Shown here: piece after piece, positions 18,837 to 29,112 of the stretch | Layout of the letters: each line of letters starts with the position of its first letter | Position numbering within the stretch: the first letter of the stretch is position 1 | Source: Gammaproteobacteria bacterium | GTDB lineage: Bacteria > Pseudomonadota > Gammaproteobacteria > Pseudomonadales > Azotimanducaceae | NCBI GenBank assembly: GCA_002690865.1 | Contig: NZGG01000024.1 | Location: 172,417 to 236,416 of the forward strand | DNA length: 64,000 nt | Direction: 5' to 3' | Translations under genes and position numbers: made by a program | Notes under the pieces: generated by a model | Databases searched by the model: none | Told to the model about the DNA's origin: nothing | The model's input: the letters and a program-made list of their open reading frames with translations, nothing else

Positions 18837-19889
18837 TCATTTATCCTCTTCTTCTTGAAAAATATCCTCAAGCACGGTATCCGATTCCAGTAATCTTTCA
18901 ATACCAAAATATCTGTAGGCCGTCTTTGTAGCAACGCGACCACGAGCAGTACGCATTATAAAGCCCTGTTGTATCAAAAAAGGTTCGTAAACTTCTTCAA
19001 TAGCATCTCTCTCCTCGCCAATGGCTGCTGCAATACTATCTATACCTACGGGGCCACCATCGAATTTATCTATCAGAGCCATCAAAATACGCCGATCCAT
19101 GGTATCAAAACCGTTGGCATCAACATTAAGCATATTAAGAGCCTCATCCGCTACCAACGCATCTACTTTGCCAGATTTTCTAACTTCTGCGAAATCTCTA
19201 ACTCTTCGAAGCAATCGATTGGCAATACGTGGTGTTCCTCTAGAGCGACGTGCGATTTCAACTGCGCCCTTTTTGTTGCAAGAAACGGAAAGTAATTTCG
19301 ACGATCGCTCGATGATAATTGCAAGGTCCTTCACATCATAAAAATCCAAACGCTGAACAATACCAAAGCGATCGCGAAGGGGGGAAGTAAGAAGACCAGT
19401 CCTTGTTGTGGCGCCAACCAATGTAAACGGGTTTAAATCGTACTTAATGGATCTCGCGGCTGGGCCCTCACCAATTGTAATATCCACTTGGAAATCTTCC
19501 ATCGCCGGATAAAGAATCTCTTCTATAGTCGAATTCAATCGATGTATTTCATCAATAAAAAGAACGTCGCCACGTTCCATTTGGGTCAAGAGGGCCACAA
19601 GATCGCCCTTCCTGTCTATCACAGGCCCTGATGTAGAGGTAATCTGAACCCCCATCTCATGAGCGATAATATTAGCCATAGTCGTTTTACCCAGCCCAGG
19701 CGGGCCCAGAATAAGCGTGTGGTCAAGGCAATCATTTCGGGCTAACGCTGCAGTAATAGAGATATGCATTTGCTCTTTAGCTTCAGCCTGCCCAATGTAT
19801 TCTGTGAAGGTCTTAGGCCTGATAGCCCCATCCTGTTTCAAGTCATGATTTATTTTTTCTGCAGAAACCAGCCGGTCTTCCTCAATCAT
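18837..19889 (-). CDS. ruvB: Holliday junction branch migration helicase RuvB
   Basis: 350 aa AAA+ ATPase: Walker [13 protein letters not shown] (about 62-73), Walker [12 protein letters not shown], sensor 1 GATTR, arginine-finger segment SPLRDRFG, and a C-terminal winged-helix DNA-binding domain. Two hexamers drive branch migration with RuvA at recombination intermediates. It overlaps ruvA by 4 bases and abuts tolQ. The length is close to the usual 335-350 aa. Confidence 0.98.
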   Translation of the reverse strand: MIEEDRLVSAEKINHDLKQDGAIRPKTFTEYIGQAEAKEQMHISITAALARNDCLDHTLILGPPGLGKTTMANIIAHEMGVQITSTSGPVIDRKGDLVALLTQMERGDVLFIDEIHRLNSTIEEILYPAMEDFQVDITIGEGPAARSIKYDLNPFTLVGATTRTGLLTSPLRDRFGIVQRLDFYDVKDLAIIIERSSKLLSVSCNKKGAVEIARRSRGTPRIANRLLRRVRDFAEVRKSGKVDALVADEALNMLNVDANGFDTMDRRILMALIDKFDGGPVGIDSIAAAIGEERDAIEEVYEPFLIQQGFIMRTARGRVATKTAYRYFGIERLLESDTVLEDIFQEEEDK

Positions 19890-20488
19890 GAATCACCCCT
19901 ACCATTAAGCGCCAATCGTCTCAAAGCTAATCGGATCAAAAGTTCTACATTTTTTTCATCAATGCCTGCTAATGCAATTGCGGCCTCTTGCGGTTTGTAA
20001 CCCAAACCAATTAAAGCTGACTCTGCATCAGCAATCACATCATTATGTGTTGCATTCGTCCGCTGAAGTGAGTCCTGCGATTCCCAATCTTTCAGACGAT
20101 CACGCATATCTATCATAAGTTTTTCTGCCGTCTTCTTACCAATGCCTGGCAACGAAACAAGCGCTTTTAGATCATTATCACGTACACAACGTATTAAAGA
20201 ATCTGAATCAATACTTGATTGAATGCTAACTGCTAATTTAGGACCTACACCGTTTACCTTTATTAAGCAGCGGAAAAGCTCTCGTTCTTTTTCTGTGTGA
20301 AAACCGTATAGCGTGTGGGCATCATCTCTAATTATCAAATGGGTATAAAGTGTTACCCATTCTTCCAAGTCCCCAAGTCGCTCAGAGGTTGGTAGTGATA
20401 TTTCAACTTCATATCCAATACCGTTTACCTCTACTAACGCTTGGTCGATACGTTTTTCCAGCAAAACTCCTCTTATCCTACTAATCAA
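19886..20488 (-). CDS. ruvA: Holliday junction protein RuvA
   Basis: 200 aa. It shows the N-terminal OB-fold domain ([13 protein letters not shown]), the helix-hairpin-helix region ([12 protein letters not shown] and [20 protein letters not shown]) and the flexible C-terminal domain III (about 150-200, with [13 protein letters not shown]) that contacts RuvB. The RuvA tetramer binds and opens the Holliday junction. The gene overlaps ruvC by 8 bases and ruvB by 4, so the three are coupled. Confidence 0.98.
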   Translation of the reverse strand: MISRIRGVLLEKRIDQALVEVNGIGYEVEISLPTSERLGDLEEWVTLYTHLIIRDDAHTLYGFHTEKERELFRCLIKVNGVGPKLAVSIQSSIDSDSLIRCVRDNDLKALVSLPGIGKKTAEKLMIDMRDRLKDWESQDSLQRTNATHNDVIADAESALIGLGYKPQEAAIALAGIDEKNVELLIRLALRRLALNGRGDS

Positions 20489-21008
20489 TGATACGACCTT
20501 TCCTAAAAGTTCGAGGATAACCTTCCATTCGTGCCAAGGTAAATTGTGTATTTATATGAGTTAGCGCTATAGCTAAAGCATCCGCCGCATCTTTTTGGGG
20601 ATTATCTTGTAGCTCAAGAAGAGTTTTGACCATAACCTGCACCTGATCTTTCGATGCGGCACCATTACCTACGACAGCCTGCTTAACCTTGCGGGCTTCA
20701 TATTCAAAAATTGGAATCCCCTTATTTGCAGCAGCCACCATTGCAACACCTCTCGCATGACCAAGCTTAAGCGCTGATTCTGCGCTTCGTCCCATAAAAA
20801 TCCTCTCAATTGCTAACTCATCAGGAGGATATTCTTCCAGAACCTGAGAAACACCAGAGAAAATCTCTTCTAACCTTTGGGGCAGACTCTTCTTATCCGA
20901 GGTCTTTATACAACCGCTCGCAACGTACTGCTGACGAGAGCCGGCTACGGTTATCACACCATACCCTGTCACTTTTGAACCTGGATCGATCCCAACAATC
21001 AGAGTCAT
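20481..21008 (-). CDS. ruvC: Holliday junction resolvase RuvC
   Basis: 175 aa RNase H-fold nuclease. The acidic catalytic residues are visible: Asp8 in VGIDPGSKVTG, Glu in LAIERIFMG (about 67) and the Asp pair in DAADALAIALTH (about 140-143). It cuts Holliday junctions loaded by RuvAB. It starts the ruvCAB cluster, about 60 bases after yebC. No LexA-type box (CTGT-N8-ACAG) is evident in that gap. Confidence 0.98.
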   Translation of the reverse strand: MTLIVGIDPGSKVTGYGVITVAGSRQQYVASGCIKTSDKKSLPQRLEEIFSGVSQVLEEYPPDELAIERIFMGRSAESALKLGHARGVAMVAAANKGIPIFEYEARKVKQAVVGNGAASKDQVQVMVKTLLELQDNPQKDAADALAIALTHINTQFTLARMEGYPRTFRKGRIID

Positions 21009-21070
21009 TTAATGATTTAAATATATAAAATCATTGGGAGTTTAACACATTTAAGATTAGCAATAGATGC

Positions 21071-21811
21071 TCAAGTATTCGTCAATTCTCGTGGGAAATT
21101 GGCATTTGTATAAACTCCCGTTACGTCATCCAAATCTTCCAGCATTTCCAATAAGTTAATAACTTTTCCTCCGGTTTGTATATCCAGATCAATCAACGTT
21201 TGCGGTATCATAGATAAACCAGCAGAACTTGGCTCAAACCCTGATTCTTCAAGCAGGTTTTTGATACGCAGGAAACTTTCGGGCAATGCGATGACCTCAA
21301 GGCTGCCATCTTCATCGAGGGTTACATCTTCAGCACCAGCTTCAATGGCTACTTCTATAAGATCATCAACTTCCATCACCAAATCGAAAACAACAAGACC
21401 CCTCTTGTCAAATAGGAAAGCGACACTTCCATCAGTACCAAGATTACCTTCGGATTTAGTGAATGCATGTCTTATTTCCGACACAGTTCTATTGCGATTG
21501 TCTGTCATCGTCTCTACGAAGATAGCAACACCCCCTGGACCGTAACCCTCATATGTGAGAGCTACTAACTCGTTTCCATCTTTGCCACCCGCTCCTCTGG
21601 CAATTGCTCTTTCAATAGTATCCTTTGGCATCTGTGCTGTCTTCGCCTTTTCCACAACCGCACGAAGACCTGGGTTATCATCAATATTACTGCCGCTATC
21701 TCGAGCTGAGATAGTCAACTCTCTGATAATCTTGGTAAAAATTTTAGATCGCTTGGCATCCTGACCAGCTTTCCGGTGCTTTATGTTACTCCACTTGCTA
21801 TGTCCAGCCAT
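21071..21811 (-). CDS. yebC: YebC/PmpR-family protein
   Basis: 246 aa with the family start MAGHSKWSNIKHRKAGQDAK. Members have been described as DNA-binding regulators (PmpR) and more recently as factors that relieve ribosome stalling at polyproline; the sequence cannot decide between these. Its position between aspS (8 bases upstream) and ruvC is conserved in Pseudomonas and relatives. Confidence 0.96.
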   Translation of the reverse strand: MAGHSKWSNIKHRKAGQDAKRSKIFTKIIRELTISARDSGSNIDDNPGLRAVVEKAKTAQMPKDTIERAIARGAGGKDGNELVALTYEGYGPGGVAIFVETMTDNRNRTVSEIRHAFTKSEGNLGTDGSVAFLFDKRGLVVFDLVMEVDDLIEVAIEAGAEDVTLDEDGSLEVIALPESFLRIKNLLEESGFEPSSAGLSMIPQTLIDLDIQTGGKVINLLEMLEDLDDVTGVYTNANFPRELTNT

Positions 21812-21819
21812 CGAGAACC

Positions 21820-23589
21820 CTAGTTCGTGTCAGAATTTCTGATTGAAATACTTAATTCATTTAGTTGCTCAGATTCTACATTACCCGGCGCATCAGTGAG
21901 TAGGCATGTAGCCGTTTGCGTTTTTGGAAAGGCTATTACATCTCTAAGAGAATCGGCTTTTGTCATAATCATGATCAGCCTATCCAATCCAAAAGCTATG
22001 CCCCCATGCGGAGGCGCACCAGATTTTAAAGCCTCTAAAAGAAATCCAAACTTTAAAGACACCTCTTCCTCTGACAAATCTAGTACTCGAAACACTGCGC
22101 TTTGAGTCTCTGATTCATGAATACGAATTGAGCCTCCACCGATCTCTCTACCGTTAATGACAATATCGTATGCTCTTGAAAGAGTATTCCCCGGATCAGC
22201 TTCCATGGACCCCGCATCTGCTACTGGAGCCGTAAAAGGATGATGCAGAGAAGTCCAAGAACCCTGCCCATCACGCTCAAACATTGGAAATTCTGTAACC
22301 CAGCATCCTGCCCAATCCCTTTCATACAAATCTAAGTCCTCTGCAAGTTTGCAACGCAGAGCCCCCAAAGAATCGTTAACTATCGATACATTATCTGCCC
22401 CAAAAAAAATTAGGTCATGATCTTCTGCACCAACCCGAATTAAAATTTCTTTTACCACGTCATCAGGTAAAAACTTTAATATCGGCGACTGCAGCCCTTT
22501 TGAACCCAAACTCAGGTCATTTACTCTGATATACGCTAATCCACGAGCACCGTAGATACTTACGTATTTAGTGTAATCATCAATATTTTTACGAGTAAGC
22601 CTATCTCCTCGAGGTAGCTTGAGAGCTGCAATTCGAGACCCAGGGTCCTTCGCAGGCCCACTAAAAACTTTGAAATCAACCTCTGTTAATAAATCTGCGA
22701 TATCTACTAATGGAAGATCAAAGCGTAAATCTGGACGATCAGAACCATACCTCTGCATTGCGTGCTTGTATGTGATGTGAGGCAGGTCACCCAAATCGAC
22801 ATCAATGATTGTTTGAAATAACTCACGAATCATTCCTTCCGCAAGAGTCATAATCTGACTTTCCGAAAGGAAACTCGTCTCAATATCTATTTGAGTAAAT
22901 TCAGGTTGTCTATCTGACCGTAAATCTTCGTCGCGAAAACAACGAGCAATTTGATAATATCGGTCAAAACCAGACATCATTAGGAGCTGTTTAAAAAGCT
23001 GTGGTGACTGTGGAAGAGCAAAAAAACTCCCCGGTTGAGTCCGAGAGGGGACGAGGTAATCTCGAGCTCCTTCTGGAGTCGCTCTAGTCAATATCGGTGT
23101 CTCTATATCAACAAAACCATTCGCCGATAGAAAACGTCTTAATTCATGAGTAACTTGACTACGCACGCGAAGTTTTTCCTGCATATCTGGCCGGCGCAAA
23201 TCAAGATATCTATACTTCAATCGAACATCTTCTCCAGCAGATGAATACTCATCAAGTTGAAATGCTGGGGTGACTGCAGCATTGAGTATTGTAAGCTCAG
23301 TACCAAGGACTTCTACCAAGCCTGTCAACATTTTGGGGTTTACAGCAGCTTCAGCTCGAGCACGAACCCGCCCTGAAATATGCAACACATACTCATTCCT
23401 CACCTGATCTGCTAATTCAAAGCTGGCTTTGGTATCTGGATCGAAAACTACCTGAACAATACCTTCATGATCGCGCACATCAAGGAAGATGACACCACCG
23501 TGGTCACGACGACGATGCACCCAGCCAAATAGCTCTATATCTTGACCAATATCACCATCTCTAAGAAGGCCGCAATAGTGTCTATGCAT
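21820..23589 (-). CDS. aspS: Aspartyl-tRNA synthetase (bacterial type)
   Basis: 589 aa class II synthetase: N-terminal OB-fold anticodon domain (about 1-105, [20 protein letters not shown]), motif 2 with [18 protein letters not shown] (about 216-233), a GAD insertion domain (about 290-405), and motif 3 in the C-terminal [12 protein letters not shown]. Length and the GAD insertion indicate the bacterial enzyme. Whether it also charges tRNA-Asn cannot be told from this window. Confidence 0.98.
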   Translation of the reverse strand: MHRHYCGLLRDGDIGQDIELFGWVHRRRDHGGVIFLDVRDHEGIVQVVFDPDTKASFELADQVRNEYVLHISGRVRARAEAAVNPKMLTGLVEVLGTELTILNAAVTPAFQLDEYSSAGEDVRLKYRYLDLRRPDMQEKLRVRSQVTHELRRFLSANGFVDIETPILTRATPEGARDYLVPSRTQPGSFFALPQSPQLFKQLLMMSGFDRYYQIARCFRDEDLRSDRQPEFTQIDIETSFLSESQIMTLAEGMIRELFQTIIDVDLGDLPHITYKHAMQRYGSDRPDLRFDLPLVDIADLLTEVDFKVFSGPAKDPGSRIAALKLPRGDRLTRKNIDDYTKYVSIYGARGLAYIRVNDLSLGSKGLQSPILKFLPDDVVKEILIRVGAEDHDLIFFGADNVSIVNDSLGALRCKLAEDLDLYERDWAGCWVTEFPMFERDGQGSWTSLHHPFTAPVADAGSMEADPGNTLSRAYDIVINGREIGGGSIRIHESETQSAVFRVLDLSEEEVSLKFGFLLEALKSGAPPHGGIAFGLDRLIMIMTKADSLRDVIAFPKTQTATCLLTDAPGNVESEQLNELSISIRNSDTN

Positions 23590-23654
23590 AATTACATTCC
23601 TGTCCTAATAACTCTTTATTTTTAAATATCCTGACTCAACTGACACCAATCGGA

Positions 23655-23969
23655 CTACTCACTTACCGACGAGGAGTTTTCAGATTTTTTGCTATCATTT
23701 TTTTTACTATCTGATTCCTTCGTAGATGATTTGCTGTCGCTATCAACCGTATTTGACTTCTCAGACTCGCTGACATTCCTTCTACCGCTTGTCTTGAAAT
23801 CTGTCTCATACCAACCACTACCCTTTAGCCGGAAAGCAGCAGCCGAAACTAATTTAGATAATTTTGGAGCTCCGCAGCTTGGACAAATCCGTAAGTGATC
23901 ATCACTGATTTTTCGAAGCTTCTCAAATTTGTATCCGCATGCTCCACATTGATATTCATAAATCGGCAT
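23655..23969 (-). CDS. FmdB-family zinc-ribbon protein
   Basis: 104 aa. The N-terminal zinc ribbon has MPIYEYQCGACGYKFE followed by CPSCG (about residues 8-11 and 34-37). The C-terminal half (about 60-104) is Ser/Lys/Asp-rich and of low complexity, probably disordered. FmdB proteins are small putative regulators of unknown target. The position upstream of aspS is conserved in Pseudomonas-like genomes, which supports a real gene. Confidence 0.9.
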   Translation of the reverse strand: MPIYEYQCGACGYKFEKLRKISDDHLRICPSCGAPKLSKLVSAAAFRLKGSGWYETDFKTSGRRNVSESEKSNTVDSDSKSSTKESDSKKNDSKKSENSSSVSE

Positions 23970-24310
23970 TAGAAACCCAGTATTTCAATAGGATTAGGGC
24001 CGCAAATTATACAGAAAACCTATGCGATGGCGAACCTACGCAGCGGCACAACGATCATGATGTTGCGAGTGTTAAGACAATAATATATAAATTAACTAAT
24101 TTTGTTTCCCTTTAAAAATTTCATTACCCTGTGTGACACAAGCGAATTTAAGGGTGGTCCGTGAGGTCCGTAGATAGGATTTCTAGAATCAAAAGTTATA
24201 TCGGTTAGCTCAGATCTATCTCCTTTCTGAAAAAGAAGTATAGAGGCAGCTTGGCACCCCCGATAATAGAACAAAAGTATTAGTTTAAAGATCTGGAAAA
24301 TAAGGAAGAT
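23970..24310. other. Divergent intergenic region between fmdB and proS
   Basis: 341 bases between divergent genes, so it should hold both promoters, but I cannot assign convincing -35/-10 pairs. A 60-codon minus frame (24092-24274) starts from TTG without a ribosome binding site and resembles nothing known, so it is not called. TAAGGAAG just before the proS ATG is a good ribosome binding site. Confidence 0.4.
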
Positions 24311-26035
24311 ATGAAAGCATCAAATTACAGCATAAACACACTCAAAGAAATGCCAGCAGATGCTGACATCATTAGCCACCAGCTAATGATTAGAGGAGGC
24401 CTTATAAGGAAAGTTGCTTCTGGAATTTATAACTGGTTGCCTATCGGGCTTCGCGTGCTGCAGAAAATCGAACATATAATCCGCCAGGAGATGAATACTG
24501 CCGGGGGCTTGGAAGTTACAATGCCTGTTGTGCAGCCCGCGGAGCTTTGGCAAGAGTCTGGAAGATGGGCTCAGTACGATGAAGGAATGCTCCTAAAATT
24601 TATAGATCGTCACCAGCGGGAATTTTGCCTTGGGCCAACACACGAAGAAATCATTACTGATTTAGCTAAGACTGAACTCAATAGTCATAGACAACTTCCA
24701 ATCAACTTCTATCAAATTCAGACAAAATTTCGTGATGAAACCCGGCCTAGATTCGGTGTCTTAAGGGCCCGAGAATTCATAATGAAAGATGCTTATTCCT
24801 TCCATATAGATCAAGAAAGCCTGGAGCATACCTATCGAGTAATGCATGATACTTACGCTAGAATCCTCGATAAGATGCAACTAACCTTTCGTGCAGTAGA
24901 TGCAGATACAGGAAATATTGGAGGAAGCGCTTCGATGGAATTCCATGTTCTCGCAGATTCCGGTGAAGATAAAATCGCTTTCAGCACAGAGAGCAAATAT
25001 GCAGCTAATATTGAGATGGCAGAAGCTTTGTCACCTCCTAATGAGGTAACAGAAATTGAACCTATACAGGAAATTGCGACCCCGAATGCTAGAACTATTG
25101 AGGAAGTTTCCAGCTACCTGGAAACCCCTACCAATCGTCTAATTAAAACTCTTATTGTAAAAGGGAGAGATACTCCTTTTGTTGCACTCGCATTGCGAGG
25201 AGATCACCAGTTAAATCCTCTCAAAGCTGAAAGAATTGGTATAGTAAGCCAACCTCTAACGATGGCTACTGAGGAAGAAGTTCTTTCTGTTTGTGGCGCC
25301 TCGATAGGATCAATCGGGATTGTCTCTCTTAATCTACCAGTGATTGCGGATAGAAGTGCAGCAGCTATGAGGAACTTCATTTGCGGTGCTAACAAAAATG
25401 GTTATCACCTAACAAATGTGAATTGGGAAAGAGATACGCAATACACTAACGTGTATGATCTACGAGATGTTGCCGAGGGTGATCCAAGTCCAGACGGATT
25501 AGGAAAAATCAAATTCACACGAGGCATCGAAGTTGGTCACATTTTTCAGCTGGGCCAAAAATACTCTAAAAAAATGAATGCTAAAGTCCTCGACGCAAAG
25601 GGGATTTCTAGAGTGATGACTATGGGATGCTACGGAATGGGTGTATCCAGATTAGTCGGAGCAGTAATTGAGCAGCATCATGATGAAAAAGGTATTTTAT
25701 GGCCAACGATAATTGCCCCCTTTCATATAGTAATTATTCCAATCAATGCTCATAAATCAGATCGAGTAAATCAAGTAACCCAAGAAGTCTACGCACAACT
25801 GATTGCTAATGATATCGAGGCATTACTGGATGACCGGGAAGGATATAGACCCGGAGTGAAATTTATGGACAGTGAGCTGCTAGGAATTCCGTATCGTTTA
25901 GTAATAAGTGAACGAGGATTGGAACATAATATAGTAGAAATAACGTCAAGAAAGTCCGGAGATACTCGAAGTCTGCCTGTCGCAAGAGCTACCGAAAAGA
26001 TCATAGAACTAGTTAAAGAGAGCTTGAATCAATAA
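24311..26035 (+). CDS. proS: Prolyl-tRNA synthetase (bacterial type with editing domain)
   Basis: 574 aa class II synthetase. Motif 1 includes the N-terminal SHQLMIRGGLIRKVASGIYN region, and motif 2 the segment FRDETRPRFGVLRAREFIMKDAYSF (given as positions about 139-163). An insertion domain (about 225-385) that hydrolyses misacylated Ala-tRNA-Pro follows, then motif 3 (GCYGMGVSRLVGA) and the anticodon domain (about 470-574). The ATG follows AAGGAAG. Its 3' end overlaps the opposing TlpA-like gene by 23 bases. Confidence 0.98.
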   Translation: MKASNYSINTLKEMPADADIISHQLMIRGGLIRKVASGIYNWLPIGLRVLQKIEHIIRQEMNTAGGLEVTMPVVQPAELWQESGRWAQYDEGMLLKFIDRHQREFCLGPTHEEIITDLAKTELNSHRQLPINFYQIQTKFRDETRPRFGVLRAREFIMKDAYSFHIDQESLEHTYRVMHDTYARILDKMQLTFRAVDADTGNIGGSASMEFHVLADSGEDKIAFSTESKYAANIEMAEALSPPNEVTEIEPIQEIATPNARTIEEVSSYLETPTNRLIKTLIVKGRDTPFVALALRGDHQLNPLKAERIGIVSQPLTMATEEEVLSVCGASIGSIGIVSLNLPVIADRSAAAMRNFICGANKNGYHLTNVNWERDTQYTNVYDLRDVAEGDPSPDGLGKIKFTRGIEVGHIFQLGQKYSKKMNAKVLDAKGISRVMTMGCYGMGVSRLVGAVIEQHHDEKGILWPTIIAPFHIVIIPINAHKSDRVNQVTQEVYAQLIANDIEALLDDREGYRPGVKFMDSELLGIPYRLVISERGLEHNIVEITSRKSGDTRSLPVARATEKIIELVKESLNQ

Positions 26036-26459
26036 TAGCGAGAATAGAATCCCGCGTTTGCGGCCCAACAAGCTCTGAATGAATAGATCCTTCCGGAGAT
26101 ATCACAATGGTCGTTGGCAATACCAATGGGCGCTCGTACCCGAAGTGCTCGTAAGGATCTCCTGAGTAAACAGGGAAAGTAATACCCATTTCTTTTACAT
26201 GCTCCTCCATCACATCCGGATCCACTGGCTCGAAATTTACACCAAAAACTTTGAGACTCGTGGGATAAGCTCTTGCAAGGCGATTAAATTCAGGAATCTC
26301 CTCGTGACAAGGACCGCACCAAGTAGCCCAATAATTTATAACAACCCATTTGCCAGCAAGATCCTCATAAAAATGTCCCCCTCCATGAGAATCATAGAAA
26401 TCAGCCTTCTCACAAGAAGCCAGAAGCAGATAAAATAGAAAAAATAAAGTCCTAGGCAC
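26013..26459 (-). CDS. TlpA-like thiol-disulfide lipoprotein
   Basis: 148 aa. A short lipoprotein signal ends in LLASC (Cys about 16), followed by a redoxin domain with the active site WATWCGPCHEE (about 44-54) and the cis-proline region VLPTTIVI. It is probably a membrane-tethered periplasmic disulfide reductase, as used in cytochrome c or copper-site maturation; the client is unknown. Its end overlaps the proS 3' end in the opposite direction. Confidence 0.88.
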   Translation of the reverse strand: MPRTLFFLFYLLLASCEKADFYDSHGGGHFYEDLAGKWVVINYWATWCGPCHEEIPEFNRLARAYPTSLKVFGVNFEPVDPDVMEEHVKEMGITFPVYSGDPYEHFGYERPLVLPTTIVISPEGSIHSELVGPQTRDSILAIIDSSSL

Positions 26460-26495
26460 TAAATCTTACCTTTGGCAGGTACCTAACTGGCACAG

Positions 26496-26858
26496 TTAGT
26501 GTATAATCTTTTCATAACTCTCATGCTGAGATCCATGATCTAACTCCTGTTGGTCTACCGAACTTCCCTGAGCAACTCGCACTTCATATCTTCGAGTAGA
26601 CACTTGACCATCTAGTATTCCAGGTATGTCCCGAAGAAACTCATCCATATGCTTCGTCTCTAAGTGATCATGCAGAGCCTCAACTGACTCCCACTCCTGA
26701 AATAAGAGAAGAGTATTCGGATTTGACAGACCAATATAAAACTCGTAGGAAATACAGCCAAATTCCGAGCGGCTAGCAACCGCCATTCGTCGCATAATTC
26801 GCAGAGCATCTTCCCTTTGACTGCCCTTTATCGGGAAAGTACCATGAACAATAATCAT
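26496..26858 (-). CDS. ABM-domain (YgiN-like) monooxygenase family protein
   Basis: 120 aa. A ferredoxin-like ABM domain covers about residues 1-92: it starts MIIVHGTFPIK, contains SEFGCISYEFYIG and ends in FQEWESVEALHDHLETKHM, the usual pattern with a conserved Glu-Trp and a late His. The family includes quinol monooxygenases and other small cofactor-free oxygenases, so the substrate is open. The last ~25 residues are polar. It is on the same strand as ydfG and the TlpA-like gene, with small gaps. Confidence 0.8.
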   Translation of the reverse strand: MIIVHGTFPIKGSQREDALRIMRRMAVASRSEFGCISYEFYIGLSNPNTLLLFQEWESVEALHDHLETKHMDEFLRDIPGILDGQVSTRRYEVRVAQGSSVDQQELDHGSQHESYEKIIH

Positions 26859-26959
26859 CCATCTTAGACCATATAAACATTACTCAGAGTATACAGCGTT
26901 TCCACAGGGACACATAGAAGCTACAAACAAACAGACTACTAAACGCCTTAACGACAAGT

Positions 26960-27718
26960 TTAGCTATCTCGATGGACAGAAAAAGGAGACCATGTTTGAT
27001 TAACGGGCATCACTTCGAGTTGATTAATATTAATATGGGATGGAAGTGATGTAATAAAAAAAATAATCTCTGCGACATCACCAGCAGATAACGGCTTCAT
27101 ACCCTCGTACACTGCATCGGCTTTTCTTTCATCACCCTCGAACCTCACCAGTGAAAATTCTGTTTCACACATACCAGGTTCCACGCAGGTAACTCGAACA
27201 TTCTTACCCATTAAATCTGTTCTCAAGTTGCGTGAAAACTGCTGCACAAATGCTTTTGTTCCTCCGTAGACGTTGCCTCCAGGATACGGCCAGCTTGCCG
27301 CTACGCTACCCAAATTCACAACATGACCTCCCCCTCTAGAAACAATTCGAGGTAGAATAGCTCTGGTGCAATACATTAGTCCTTTAATATTTGTATCCAC
27401 CATGGTGTCCCAATAATCAAGATCAACTTTGTCCCCCCCCTCAAGACCCAAAGCCAAACCTGCATTATTAATAAGCACTTCTACATCGGAAAATGGTTCT
27501 GGCAAGGTGGTCACAAGCGTCGAAACTGCTTTCCGATCGCGCACATCTAGTTCAATACCCAGACAATCAGTTTTATCCGACAATTCTTCCACAAGATTAT
27601 TAATACGGTCCATGCGCCTAGCAGCCAACACAAGTCTTCTTCCCGCTGCAGCAAATCTGCGGGCACTCGCTTGACCAAAGCCCGATGAGGCTCCAGTTAT
27701 CAATATACTACCCATCAT
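26960..27718 (-). CDS. ydfG: Short-chain dehydrogenase, YdfG type
   Basis: 252 aa classical SDR: cofactor loop TGASSGFGQASARR (about 7-20) with following Arg residues favouring NADP(H), NNAGLAL, and the catalytic Ser (LGSVAAS), Tyr and Lys (YGGTKAF). The C-terminal HININQLEVMPVNQ closely follows E. coli YdfG, which oxidises 3-hydroxy acids and L-allo-threonine/serine and reduces malonic semialdehyde. The start MMGS gives a second possible ATG one codon later. Confidence 0.9.
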   Translation of the reverse strand: MMGSILITGASSGFGQASARRFAAAGRRLVLAARRMDRINNLVEELSDKTDCLGIELDVRDRKAVSTLVTTLPEPFSDVEVLINNAGLALGLEGGDKVDLDYWDTMVDTNIKGLMYCTRAILPRIVSRGGGHVVNLGSVAASWPYPGGNVYGGTKAFVQQFSRNLRTDLMGKNVRVTCVEPGMCETEFSLVRFEGDERKADAVYEGMKPLSAGDVAEIIFFITSLPSHININQLEVMPVNQTWSPFSVHRDS

Positions 27719-27736
27719 TCCTTATATAACTCCGCT

Positions 27737-28246
27737 CTAGCCGATACTCCGACGTTTCATCAATTCAATTTGATTTCGCGTAGGTCTACATCGCAGCAAC
27801 TTCCTATAGGTCACAGACTTTTTCGATATACGTTTGTGAAAAACATAAAAATCTACTGCTTTTTCCCACGCAACTTTCAGACCATGCATATTAATAGATA
27901 CGGTAGTATTAACTATCTTTTGAGACTTCTCAGACATGATCCCAATTTGAAATACTGGCGTGCGAGTTCCACTTTTTTCCGTTTTTATACGGAAAAGAAT
28001 CCCTCGAACTTTCCCTCCTCCACCGAAGATAGCGCTTTTATCCGCCTCAGCCTTAGCCTTTTTCTGCATTTTTGCTAAAACTGCATCCCTCTTCTCAACC
28101 GAAGCCTTAAGTTTTGCTTTTTCAGAACGCCCAAGTCTCTTTCCATCCTTCCTTAAAGAGAAGTACTCCTGGTAAGTCTTACCAGCAATTTGACGCCTAA
28201 CTCGGAACCCATGAAAGCGGGCAGTGTCAATCAGTTCTATACTCAT
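27737..28246 (-). CDS. Basic protein of unknown function with AP2-like N-terminus
   Basis: 169 aa and strongly basic. I do not recognise a firm family. The first ~60 residues (GFRVRRQIAGKTYQEYFSLR ... KASVEKRDAVLAKMQKKA) look like a short three-strand sheet plus a long basic helix, reminiscent of AP2/integrase-type DNA-binding domains in some bacterial and phage proteins. Residues about 80-130 contain IKTEKSGTRTPVFQIGI and a second sheet-like stretch. It lies 18 bases upstream of ydfG on the same strand. A nucleic-acid-binding role is an inference from charge and shape only. Confidence 0.6.
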   Translation of the reverse strand: MSIELIDTARFHGFRVRRQIAGKTYQEYFSLRKDGKRLGRSEKAKLKASVEKRDAVLAKMQKKAKAEADKSAIFGGGGKVRGILFRIKTEKSGTRTPVFQIGIMSEKSQKIVNTTVSINMHGLKVAWEKAVDFYVFHKRISKKSVTYRKLLRCRPTRNQIELMKRRSIG

Positions 28247-28525
28247 CTGAATTACCTATTAGCCGGTTAAATACTAGATAGCGATAGCAAGGTCTAGATC
28301 AAAAGAATACCTGAAGAAAACATTATTAGTCCCATTAAGGCCTAGAGAAATAATACATCAATTGAACAAAAATTGAACAGCTAAAGCTTCCCTTTTTTTA
28401 AACCCTACTTGCAGCTGCAGCGACATAATTTTGGCTAAGCGAGAAATAATGTTTACCATACAAAGATGATGTCTAAAGCTGGTCTGGTATAATTCTTAAG
28501 GGAGTAATCTTCACTGTCTGTAAGC

Positions 28526-29104
28526 ATGATTGATATAGAGTTCAAAAAAAAAACAAATAAAGCCTGGCTAAACCTTGTCATTGAAAACTTTGATGAGTTT
28601 TTGGTAGATCATGCTGCTAATGAACGGAAAGCAGCTATGATGGCAATGTCTATGGTAGCTCACTATCCGGATCGGATTTCACTAGCAGAAACCATGATTG
28701 ATTTGGCGCTAGAAGAGTTGAATCACTTTAGACAAGTGGTCAAAATCATAAATCAACGAAAGCTAGCTATTCCTTCCGATAGTAAAGACCCTTATGTAGG
28801 CAATCTTCGCTCACACTTTAAAACCGGAAGTAAAAGCTACTTACTTGATCGTCTCTTATGCGGAGCAATAATCGAAGCCCGCGGCGCGGAACGCTTTCTA
28901 ATGATTGCAGAAGCACTACCTGATAAAAAAATTGCTAAATTCTATCTTTCGCTCGCACAATCTGAAGAAAAACATCATCGCCTGTTTTTAGATCAAGCTA
29001 CTAATTTTTTTGATGATACAACAATTAAAACCCGCCTCCACGAATGGCTTGCAATTGAAAGTGATATTATTGATTTACTACCCACTCTTCCTAGACTCCA
29101 CTAA
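28526..29104 (+). CDS. miaE: tRNA-(ms2io6A)-hydroxylase MiaE
   Basis: 192 aa four-helix diiron protein. The ligand pattern is complete: Glu in DHAANERKA, the pair ELNH (EELNHFRQ), Glu in EARGAERF, and EEKH (SEEKHHRL). MiaE hydroxylates the isopentenyl group of ms2i6A at position 37 of tRNAs that read U-starting codons, using O2. It is somewhat shorter than the Salmonella enzyme. A glycosyltransferase-like gene follows 8 bases later on the same strand. Confidence 0.93.
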   Translation: MIDIEFKKKTNKAWLNLVIENFDEFLVDHAANERKAAMMAMSMVAHYPDRISLAETMIDLALEELNHFRQVVKIINQRKLAIPSDSKDPYVGNLRSHFKTGSKSYLLDRLLCGAIIEARGAERFLMIAEALPDKKIAKFYLSLAQSEEKHHRLFLDQATNFFDDTTIKTRLHEWLAIESDIIDLLPTLPRLH

Positions 29105-29112
29105 GCATTAGT

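Noticed and set aside
24092..24274. 60-aa minus-strand frame in the fmdB-proS gap
   Set aside because: TTG start without a ribosome site and no resemblance to known proteins.
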